Source: Microcaldota archaeon (lineage in GTDB: Archaea; Micrarchaeota; Micrarchaeia; Anstonellales; Bilamarchaeaceae). From it: DNA of 41,824 nucleotides. The stretch spans positions 1-41,824 of the forward strand of contig JAHJDH010000004.1 of assembly GCA_018812625.1 (NCBI GenBank), read 5' to 3'. The notes beneath the pieces are model-generated. The model saw only the letters and a program-made list of their open reading frames with translations, was not told the DNA's origin and ran no database searches. Below, in pieces: positions 34,096 through 40,478 of this stretch. The number at the start of each line of letters is the position of its first letter. Position 1 is the stretch's first letter. The position numbers and the translations under genes are program-made.

Positions 34096-35283
34096 ATGGC
34101 TTCTTTTGATGAAATTCTTTCGCAGAAGACTATTTTTCGAAATGTCTCTGTCCTATCACCACACTATGTTCCAAAAGAATTGCCATTTCGAGAACAGCAC
34201 ATTACTGAGGTTATGACAGTACTTTCACCTGCTCTAAAGAAGCAAAAACCAAGAAATCTGATCATTTATGGAAAAACTGGTACAGGCAAAACATGTACAG
34301 TCAAACGAGTTATGGAAGATTTTATCAAGTCTGGAAATGAGAAAAATACAAGAATGCAATATGTGAATTGCAGGATATATAATTCTAGATACAGGATTCT
34401 TCAGAAAATTCTCAAAGGAGATGTTCCGGAACTTGAAAAGGCAGGATTTGGACTTCCATTCCTTTATGAAAAACTTATTGAGACCGCTTCATCAGGAAAG
34501 CAGATGATTATTGTTCTGGATGAAATTGATATGATAAAGGATTTGGATGAGCTTGTATATACCCTCACAAGATCTAATGATGAAATAAAAAACGGCGGAG
34601 TAACTCTGGTCGGAATTTCAAACCGCCTTTCGTTCAAAGATTCTCTAGACCCAAGAAGCAGAAGCAGTTTATATGAAACAGAAATGATTTTCCAGCCATA
34701 CACAGCAGAACAACTTCAAAAGATTTTAGAACAAAGAGCAAAGGAAGGATTCGAGGATGGGGTTGTTGAACCATCGGCAATTAATCTGTCCGCAGCAATA
34801 ACATCTCAAGAAAGCGGGGATGCAAGATATGCACTTAAGCTTCTCAATAAGGCAGGTGAGATTGCACATCAAAACCAGCAGAAAAAAGTAACTGACAAAG
34901 ATGTAGAGCATGCCAGAAAAAAAGTTGAGATGGATCTGACAATGGAAACAATAGAAACACTTCCTCAAATGCACCAGGTTGTCTTATACTCAATAGGAAC
35001 ACTTGCCATCTCTGGAAGTAAATATTCAAGACTAGAGGGAGTTGATAATAATTTCTTATTTTCAGGCGAAGTTTACGAAGAGTATGAAAAAACCTGCAAA
35101 AGAATCAGAAAAAAGGCAAGAAGCTCAAGATGGTACAAGGAATACCTAAACGATCTGGAAGTTCTTGGTCTTATTACAACAACATTAAGCGGCAAAGGAG
35201 TTCGAGGACAAACAACACTAATTAGGATGGATTCAAGCCCTCAGACAATTCTTCCAATACTTAAGAAAACATTATTCGAATAG
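34096..35283 (+). CDS. orc1/cdc6: Orc1/Cdc6 replication initiator
   Basis: A 395-residue AAA+ initiator that binds origins and loads MCM. Walker A GKTGTGKT is at 59-66, Walker B IIVLDEIDMI at about 138-147, sensor 1 GGVTLVGISNRLSF follows, and sensor 2 lies near GDARYALKLLNKAGEIA. A C-terminal winged helix is seen around 295-380 (VYEEYEKTCKRIRKKARSSR, LGLITT). Genes for this protein are often next to an origin. The stop overlaps the opposing alkyltransferase-like gene by 12 bases. Confidence 0.95.
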   Translation: MASFDEILSQKTIFRNVSVLSPHYVPKELPFREQHITEVMTVLSPALKKQKPRNLIIYGKTGTGKTCTVKRVMEDFIKSGNEKNTRMQYVNCRIYNSRYRILQKILKGDVPELEKAGFGLPFLYEKLIETASSGKQMIIVLDEIDMIKDLDELVYTLTRSNDEIKNGGVTLVGISNRLSFKDSLDPRSRSSLYETEMIFQPYTAEQLQKILEQRAKEGFEDGVVEPSAINLSAAITSQESGDARYALKLLNKAGEIAHQNQQKKVTDKDVEHARKKVEMDLTMETIETLPQMHQVVLYSIGTLAISGSKYSRLEGVDNNFLFSGEVYEEYEKTCKRIRKKARSSRWYKEYLNDLEVLGLITTTLSGKGVRGQTTLIRMDSSPQTILPILKKTLFE

Positions 35284-35574
35284 TTCTTCCTTTAAGATTT
35301 CAAGTTTTTTCTTTGATCCAAAGGCATAGCCACCAATATTTCCGCTGCTGAGAATAACCCTATGGCATGGAATATTTCCTCCAGCTGGAGCTGAAAGGGG
35401 ATTTTTATTCAAGGCATTTCCAACAGCACGGCAAGCTCTTGGACTTCCTATTGCAAATGAAATGTCAGAATAAGTGACAACACTGCCTCTTGGAATTAGT
35501 TTGCATGCAGCAAGAACTTTTTTCTCAAAATCAGTAGACACAATTAGGATAAATAGAAAAGATATTTTAGGCAT
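35272..35574 (-). CDS. ogt: Alkylated-DNA cysteine methyltransferase (Ogt/MGMT-like), DNA-binding domain only
   Basis: The 100-residue protein has the active-site PCHRVI (Cys70) and the helix-turn-helix of the DNA-binding domain (IPRGSVVTYSDISFAIG, ACRAVGNALNKNP), ending with GGYAFGSKKKLEIL. The N-terminal ribonuclease-like domain of full Ogt is missing, as in minimal MGMTs. It should remove alkyl groups from O6-guanine. The ATG at 35574 overlaps the upstream gene by eight bases (coupled start); an internal GTG at 35538 would give an 88-residue version starting at VSTDFEKKV. Confidence 0.87.
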   Translation of the reverse strand: MPKISFLFILIVSTDFEKKVLAACKLIPRGSVVTYSDISFAIGSPRACRAVGNALNKNPLSAPAGGNIPCHRVILSSGNIGGYAFGSKKKLEILKEELFE

Positions 35575-35923
35575 TTCTAAATCTTAGAAATCCATAGAAT
35601 AAAGAAAACATGAGAAATCCAAAAAATGCAACCATGGTAAATGTTTTAGTTTCAACACTTCCGAGAGTAACCAGAAAAACAGCAAAGCATCCAATTGCAA
35701 ATTTTGAGAAAATGGATTCTAAACTAAGATCTTTTTTGAAGTAATCTTCAGGCTCTACCTGTGGTCTTTTGATATTTCGAAGCAGAGGAGATTTTACTGG
35801 ATTTGACATTTCTTTGTTTGTAAACTGGATAGATCCGAAGTTATTTGTGGAATTTTTCTTTGAAAAGTTATCAGTGATTTTGATCCCACCGAATGTATCA
35901 TCTTTACTCTCTGGAGCGTGCAT
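35567..35923 (-). CDS. Small membrane protein with two C-terminal helices, unknown function
   Basis: A 118-residue protein: a polar N-terminal half (about 70 residues, Asn/Lys/Ser-rich, no signal) and two hydrophobic helices (FAIGCFAVFLVTLGSV, FTMVAFFGFLMFSLFYGFL) with a short basic end. I recognise no family. The start at 35923 (MHAPESKDD) fits a leaderless transcript from the TATA-like TTTTTAAAC at 35947-35956; an upstream ATG at 35941 is possible. It is translationally coupled to the alkyltransferase gene. Confidence 0.65.
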   Translation of the reverse strand: MHAPESKDDTFGGIKITDNFSKKNSTNNFGSIQFTNKEMSNPVKSPLLRNIKRPQVEPEDYFKKDLSLESIFSKFAIGCFAVFLVTLGSVETKTFTMVAFFGFLMFSLFYGFLRFRNA

Positions 35924-35985
35924 GTAGTAATAATTGTGCATAAAAATGTTTAAAAATGCTTTTCTGTTTATAATTATGGAGACAA

Positions 35986-36996
35986 ATGAAAAAGCTGGAG
36001 ATTACAAAAAAACTAGAGACGATGGCAAAAAAACCAGCACGATTTGGAAGCCTTCTCGAAGATTCTGTTGCAATTCTGAATCTGCCTGCAATCTTTCGAT
36101 GTCAGAAGGAATGTACAAGCTGTGTTATGCAGGGAAGGCCTAGAATTGACAGAGAAAAAGAAGGAAGATTGCCGCTTTGGATGATGCTCAAAGCAATTTC
36201 CAGATTTCGCGAGAGTTTTGGAACAAAGTTCGTTACTATAAATGGAAGAGGAGACCCGCTTCACCCAAGTCTTGTAGATGAGACTCTAGAAAAAATAGCA
36301 TTTTCCAATTCAAGAGGAATTGGATCATACATATTTACAGCAGGAGAAAACCTGGATGATGAAGTTTGCAGAATGCTGGCATGGCAGGGGGCCAATGTCA
36401 TGATCAGTCTTTTTGGAAATGCTTTTGTTGACGCTGATTTTTTTGATGGGAAAAAGTATCAGGGAAAAGAAGGCATTGTTGCAAAAAACATCAGAACTTT
36501 GATAAGTGCTTTTGAAAGATCCGAAAAGCAACCAGAAGAAGGGCTGACAAGACTTGGAATGAACTATGTGGTTGGGGAAAAGGATATTGTAAATCAAAGC
36601 CGACTAATGTCACTTAGAGCAGCGGCTAATGAACATGGCATCTTTTTTATCTGCAATGTGAATTTCAGAGAAGAAACTGATCGGCTTTTAAGGAAGAAAA
36701 TAAGGGAGATAGCAAAACAAAACAGCGATTTTGGACTTGAGCACAGCACATATGTTGATGGAGTGTGCCAGATGGGAGCAGGCTCTTCAATAACAATTGC
36801 GCCTGATGGAGAAATTTACAGATGTCCATATATGCTTGATGGAAGCGATGGGAATATCACTACAATAACGCTCGAGAAACTGAGCAGGATTCTCTCTGGG
36901 CATATAAGGGACAGAAAATTTAGCTGCGTTCTGAGGAAGACAGAAATCACTCAAGCTGAACGTGAAGAAAATTTCTTAGGATTAAAAGATCGCTGA
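35986..36996 (+). CDS. Radical SAM protein with SPASM-like C-terminal region
   Basis: The radical SAM cluster motif CxxxCxxC is Cys39, Cys43, Cys46 in FRCQKECTSCVMQG. A TIM-barrel-like middle follows, including INGRGDPLHP (the GGE-equivalent) and VMISLFGNAF. Near the end, GVCQMGAGSSITIAPDGEIYRCPYM is the Cys-Gly...PDG-x-Tyr-x-Cys signature of SPASM/Twitch enzymes that modify peptides or sugars. Substrate unknown; no obvious peptide precursor lies beside it. GGAG before ATG 35986 supports this start; ATG 36022 is an alternative. Confidence 0.8.
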   Translation: MKKLEITKKLETMAKKPARFGSLLEDSVAILNLPAIFRCQKECTSCVMQGRPRIDREKEGRLPLWMMLKAISRFRESFGTKFVTINGRGDPLHPSLVDETLEKIAFSNSRGIGSYIFTAGENLDDEVCRMLAWQGANVMISLFGNAFVDADFFDGKKYQGKEGIVAKNIRTLISAFERSEKQPEEGLTRLGMNYVVGEKDIVNQSRLMSLRAAANEHGIFFICNVNFREETDRLLRKKIREIAKQNSDFGLEHSTYVDGVCQMGAGSSITIAPDGEIYRCPYMLDGSDGNITTITLEKLSRILSGHIRDRKFSCVLRKTEITQAEREENFLGLKDR

Positions 36997-37106
36997 ATGA
37001 ACACTTGCTGCATCATGGCATGGATTGGCATTCCTCAATCTATGGAAGCTTTATTTTGGATACTTCAAAAAACAGATTTAATTAAAGTTGCGACCAGAAT
37101 AGGATT

Positions 37107-37529
37107 ATGCGAATGGTTGTGATTTTATTTCTCATAATGGCAGTAGTAGGATGCGTTTCAGAGAAAGAACAAGAGAAGCCTGTAATTGAATATTTTGAAA
37201 CGGACTGCAGTATGGATTCTGGGGCAGATGAGACATACATTCGCATTGATTCAACAGGTGATGGATATTACAAACAACCATTTAAACTTGAAGATGGTGA
37301 GCTTGCTGAATTATTCGGAGATATAGAAGAAACTGGTTTTTATGATCTGGAGAGAGATTATGATGAAGGAGGATATGATTTTGGAACCTGTAAATCTATC
37401 CACATAAATCGAGATAATTCTACAAAAGAAGTCTATATTCATAATATTACTACCTCATTCGAAATCCCATCTGCTTTTACAGATAGTGAAGAACTCATCA
37501 AATTAGTAGCAGAAGAAAAGATTCGCTGA
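37107..37529 (+). CDS. Small lipoprotein, unknown function
   Basis: A 140-residue protein with signal MRMVVILFLIMAVVGC (lipobox VVGC, Cys16). The mature part is acidic with two Cys (ETDCSMD, FGTCKSIHINRD) that may pair, and strands such as ETYIRIDSTGDGYYKQPFKL. It recalls the small DUF6438-like surface proteins, which is only an impression. A TATA-like GATTTAATTAAAG about 27 bases before the ATG suggests a leaderless transcript. Its last six bases overlap tRNA-Ser on the other strand. Confidence 0.68.
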   Translation: MRMVVILFLIMAVVGCVSEKEQEKPVIEYFETDCSMDSGADETYIRIDSTGDGYYKQPFKLEDGELAELFGDIEETGFYDLERDYDEGGYDFGTCKSIHINRDNSTKEVYIHNITTSFEIPSAFTDSEELIKLVAEEKIR

Positions 37530-37607
37530 GGGGGAGATTTGAACTCCCGTGCGCTTTCGCGCACAAGGTTAGCAACCTTGCGCCCTACCGAACTAGGCGA
37601 CCCCAGC
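37524..37607 (-). tRNA. tRNA-Ser(GCU)
   Basis: A class II tRNA: acceptor GCUGGGG with CCUCAGC, D-stem GCCU/GGGC, anticodon stem CAAGG/CCUUG with loop UUGCUAA (anticodon GCU), a long variable arm UGCGC-GAAA-GCGCA and T-arm GGGAG-UUCAAAU-CUCCC, with G73. No intron, no encoded CCA. Its 3' end overlaps the stop codon of the opposing lipoprotein gene. Confidence 0.95.
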
Positions 37608-37658
37608 TTAACGAATGGTAATTCTTGAATGCCTCAACAATTGAGCAAGGTAATAATT

Positions 37659-37665
37659 AAAAAAA
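37659..37665 (-). terminator. Oligo-T terminator after aIF2-gamma
   Basis: Seven T residues on the minus strand directly follow the aIF2-gamma stop codon, with a further AT-rich stretch. This is a typical archaeal U-tract terminator. Confidence 0.5.
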
Positions 37666-38835
37666 TTATTTTTGCACTTGGCCCCAGGCAGCAAGTTTCC
37701 ATCTCTGGCCAATTCGCTTAGATATTGCAACGTGCATATCTGGAAATACAACTGTAGGTCTCTTGAGCCGGATTGTTGCAACTCCTTTGGCTAATTTATT
37801 AATGACACCTACGCCAGTAGAAGTATGGATGTTAATAACAATAGGCTCATTCTCATTGAGTGCTATGGTTTGTTCTCCAGCTCGCTTTAGAAGGCTGTAT
37901 TTTACCTTGATATTTTCAACTGGATCTGGAACTTCTCCTTTTTTACCAATAATAGATCCAACGAGATAATCTGATTTTGTAAGAGATGGATCGATATTCG
38001 TTCCAATTGCAATAAGTCCGCCGGGCTTTGCAGCCTTGAGTTCATCCTCTTCCTCTCGAAGAGCAGTTACTTTAGTAACAATAGGCTCTGGCCGCTCCTT
38101 TCTTGCAATTCCAGGCTTAATTACTATCTCATCACCGAGCTTAAGTACACCCTGGACAATTGATCCTCCGACAACCCCGCCTTTGATTTTCTGAATGTCG
38201 GCTCCAGGACGATTGACATCAAATGATCTTGAAACATACAATCTTAGTTTTGCTTTTTCATCAGGTTCAGCTGGCTTCATCACTTCCTGGATTTTTCGAA
38301 GAAGAGCATCAATATTGAGATTGTTGTTTGCTGCAACAGGAATAATTGGCGCATTTTCTGCAACTGTTCCTTTTAGAAATTCTTTAATCTGATTGTGGTT
38401 TTCAATTGCCTTTTCCCGAGACACAAGATCTATTTTTGTCTGGACTATGATTATGTTTTTTATCCCAGTAGAATTGAGAACAAGAAGATGTTCGGTTGTT
38501 TGAGGCTGTGGACATGGTTCGTTTGCTGCAATAAGAAACAAAACTCCATTGAGAATGCTTGTTGCAGCGATAACTGTAGTCATCAAGGTTTCATGGCCAG
38601 GAGCATCAACAAGAGAAACTTTTCTCAAAAGTTTTCCTTCTTTTGGATTTACAGAATAATGATCCTTTTCTTTATCATAGTAGATATGCGCATCTGCATA
38701 TCCAAGACGAATTGAGATTCCCCTCTTCAACTCTTCACTATGGGTATCAGTCCACTTGCCAGTCAATGCCTGGGTCAAGGTAGTCTTGCCGTGATCGACA
38801 TGGCCAAGCATCCCGATATTCATATCAGCTTGCAT
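37666..38835 (-). CDS. eif2g: Translation initiation factor aIF2, gamma subunit
   Basis: aIF2-gamma is the GTPase that brings Met-tRNAi to the ribosome. G1 GHVDHGKTTL, switch 2 VDAPGHETLM, the hallmark AANEPCPQPQTTEHL and G4 QTKIDL are intact. The 389 residues are a little short of the usual 410. The zinc knuckle found between G domain elements in most aIF2-gamma (two CxxC pairs before RRVSFVDAPGH) is replaced by a Cys-free segment (HIYYDKEKDHYSVNPKEG). ATG 38835, with AAGGAG eight bases upstream, is preferred over 38823; it overlaps eS6 by 11 bases, a conserved archaeal gene order. Confidence 0.95.
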   Translation of the reverse strand: MQADMNIGMLGHVDHGKTTLTQALTGKWTDTHSEELKRGISIRLGYADAHIYYDKEKDHYSVNPKEGKLLRKVSLVDAPGHETLMTTVIAATSILNGVLFLIAANEPCPQPQTTEHLLVLNSTGIKNIIIVQTKIDLVSREKAIENHNQIKEFLKGTVAENAPIIPVAANNNLNIDALLRKIQEVMKPAEPDEKAKLRLYVSRSFDVNRPGADIQKIKGGVVGGSIVQGVLKLGDEIVIKPGIARKERPEPIVTKVTALREEEDELKAAKPGGLIAIGTNIDPSLTKSDYLVGSIIGKKGEVPDPVENIKVKYSLLKRAGEQTIALNENEPIVINIHTSTGVGVINKLAKGVATIRLKRPTVVFPDMHVAISKRIGQRWKLAAWGQVQK

Positions 38836-39226
38836 CAGTTTTCTCCTTTTCGTCCTTTTTGCCAAAGAGCTCTTGTAGAGGAGATGCACCTACTTTGAGA
38901 ACTTTTGCATTCACCTGAACAATTTCAGACGAATACGTATTTCCTCGCACAAATACTCTCTTTCGCTCTCCGCTGTTCTTTGCATGGAAGCCGATGCCAT
39001 CTGTAGTAAGAATTGACTTCTTAACAGCGCCATAGACATCACTCCTCATAGGGAAACCACTGCCGTCGCTTCCGCCAGTAAGCTGAAGGGTGTAGCCTGC
39101 AGCGCCAACGAGATTGCCGTCAAGTTCGTCTCCGATCTTCTTTCCAACGATATTTGGTTCCTTGTCTTTATCGATTTCAGTCTGATAACTTTTTCCGCTA
39201 GTTGTTTCTGATATAACTATTCGCAT
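38825..39226 (-). CDS. rps6e: Small ribosomal subunit protein eS6
   Basis: A 133-residue eS6. The archaeal core is evident: VGKKIGDELDGNLVGAAGYTLQLTGGSDGSGFPMR, the family signature, then ERKRVFVRGNTYSSEIVQVNAKV. It is a component of the small ribosomal subunit. It precedes aIF2-gamma with an 11-base overlap, an arrangement seen in many archaea, and a GAGGTG ribosome binding site lies before the ATG. Confidence 0.96.
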   Translation of the reverse strand: MRIVISETTSGKSYQTEIDKDKEPNIVGKKIGDELDGNLVGAAGYTLQLTGGSDGSGFPMRSDVYGAVKKSILTTDGIGFHAKNSGERKRVFVRGNTYSSEIVQVNAKVLKVGASPLQELFGKKDEKEKTDAS

Positions 39227-39251
39227 TAATCCACCTCATAAGAAGAATAGT

Positions 39252-39259
39252 AAAAAAAA
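39252..39259 (-). terminator. Oligo-T tract downstream of the 39300 gene
   Basis: Eight T residues on the minus strand, about 40 bases after the stop of the 71-residue gene and before eS6, preceded by further T-rich runs. It could end that transcript or be only part of an AT-rich leader for eS6. Confidence 0.4.
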
Positions 39260-39299
39260 TAAGTTAGGTTTTATTTAAAAAAGAATGGGAAAAAGAAAA

Positions 39300-39515
39300 T
39301 TAAGAGTTCTTTAGCTTTGCCTTGTAGACATAACCGTCTTTTCCAAGGTAATACATGAATCCTGATTCTTTTTCAATTTTTTCAGCGCCTATTTTTTTCT
39401 TTTTTCCTTTCTTATTGTGCTTCATAGGAGCTGCCCAAACATATCCATCTTTTCCAACGTAATACAAGTATCCGTTTTCTCTCTCGATTTTTTCAGTTCC
39501 AACTTTTCTTCCCAT
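39300..39515 (-). CDS. 71-residue basic protein made of two 30-residue repeats
   Basis: Repeat 1 (residues 4-33) and repeat 2 (41-70) share 18 of 30 positions, each reading K-(V/I)-G-x-EKIE-x-E-x-G-x-x-YY-x-GKDGYV, joined by a Lys-rich linker (NKKGKKKK). Each copy is probably a beta hairpin pair, as in small SH3- or WW-like folds, with conserved aromatics suggesting nucleic-acid or peptide binding; this is inference. I believe similar proteins occur in other DPANN genomes but know no function. GGTG five bases before the ATG and a 55-base leader with an inverted repeat (39574-39589) point to real expression. Confidence 0.78.
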   Translation of the reverse strand: MGRKVGTEKIERENGYLYYVGKDGYVWAAPMKHNKKGKKKKIGAEKIEKESGFMYYLGKDGYVYKAKLKNS

Positions 39516-39573
39516 TTTGTCACCTACATTATCCCGTGAGGGTATATCACAGACATAAACTGTCTCATGACAA

Positions 39574-39589
39574 CGTCTATATTCAGACG
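39574..39589. promoter_or_regulatory. Inverted repeat between TATA box and start site of the 39515 gene
   Basis: CGTCT and AGACG face each other across ATATTC. On the minus strand the TATA-like GATTTAAAAACA (39591-39602) lies just before it, and transcription would begin near 39570. The adjacent winged-helix gene at 39673 is a plausible binder. The arms are only five bases. Confidence 0.4.
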
Positions 39590-39640
39590 ATGTTTTTAAA
39601 TCTATCCCCGGAACAAACGTCGATATGTAGATAGATATAG

Positions 39641-39649
39641 ATATAAAAA
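39641..39649 (+). promoter_or_regulatory. TATA box of the 39673 regulator gene
   Basis: ATATAAAAA lies about 28 bases before ATG 39673, fitting a leaderless transcript. Confidence 0.55.
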
Positions 39650-39672
39650 GCAGTTAGATCGAATAATAGAGC

Positions 39673-39939
39673 ATGTTTTCTCTTATTGTAAGGCCAAAAC
39701 CATGTGCAGTTCTCATAACACTAAGAGATACAGAATCAAATTGGCATCTGTCAAAAATCGCAAAGGCAAGCGACACGACTTATGTATATGTAACTAAACT
39801 AATCTACAAAATGGAATCAGAAGGAATAGTAATGGTAGAGAGCAAAGGAAAAAAAAGATTAGTTAGGCTTACAGAAAAAGGAAAAAGAATTGCTGATCTT
39901 GCTTACGAATTGATTGCAAGCCTAGACAGCTCTCAGTGA
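39673..39939 (+). CDS. MarR-like winged-helix regulator
   Basis: An 88-residue single-domain DNA-binding protein. The recognition region is NWHLSKIAKASDTTYVYVTKLIYKMESEGIV, followed by the wing (VMVESKGKKRLVRLTEKGKRIADLA). This is the compact winged helix common in archaeal regulators, with no ligand domain. It is transcribed divergently from the duplicated 71-residue gene and converges with the 40365 gene, overlapping its 3' end by 18 bases. Control of the neighbouring gene is likely but unproven. Confidence 0.82.
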   Translation: MFSLIVRPKPCAVLITLRDTESNWHLSKIAKASDTTYVYVTKLIYKMESEGIVMVESKGKKRLVRLTEKGKRIADLAYELIASLDSSQ

Positions 39940-40365
39940 AATGCTCTTTTTAGTATAACTTAGAACCTTGTCATATCCTATATAGTGAGAATAGACAGTA
40001 ACTTCAATACCATAGTTAGCAGCTTTTGTCTGATTGTTAGCCCAAATCCGAATTGGTATATCTATTGAATCTCCGGCTTTCAATTCACCAACACGTTTTT
40101 CACTTCCTTTGTTTATGCATGCTTCATCAAAACCAACCATCGTATTCTGTGGCAGAAGAGCATCAGCAGAAACCAAATGAGTTTCAGGTGAAATGTTTTT
40201 GACTTTAACAACAAGATCGACAGAATTCTTTTTCATTGCAGTCAGACGAAGAGGAGTAAACTTCAACGAAACACTGAACGGATTTGTTGACTTTTTACTG
40301 CTATCCGATTTGCTTGGTTCTTGTGGCTTTTCATCGCTTCCAATTATTGAATCCCAGAATCCCAT
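39922..40365 (-). CDS. Archaeal beta-sandwich protein, unknown function
   Basis: A 147-residue protein with a short N-terminal segment (MGFWDSIIGSDEK), a Ser/Lys linker and a domain patterned like an immunoglobulin or CARDB sandwich (NSVDLVVKVKNISPETHLVSADALLP, GELKAGDSIDIPIRIWAN, NYGIEVTVYSHYIGYDKVLSYTKKSISL). There is no signal peptide, so it is probably cytoplasmic or membrane-peripheral. I recognise no named family. It shares 18 bases with the opposing winged-helix gene. Confidence 0.72.
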   Translation of the reverse strand: MGFWDSIIGSDEKPQEPSKSDSSKKSTNPFSVSLKFTPLRLTAMKKNSVDLVVKVKNISPETHLVSADALLPQNTMVGFDEACINKGSEKRVGELKAGDSIDIPIRIWANNQTKAANYGIEVTVYSHYIGYDKVLSYTKKSISLRAV

Positions 40366-40478
40366 ATAATAATCACCAGATAGTTATCAAACATTAAGAT
40401 ATTAAAACTTCGGAGTCTGCAGAAACAATAGCCAAGTTTTATAATCACTATTGAAGCTAGATGAAAAAAGGTGTCTAA

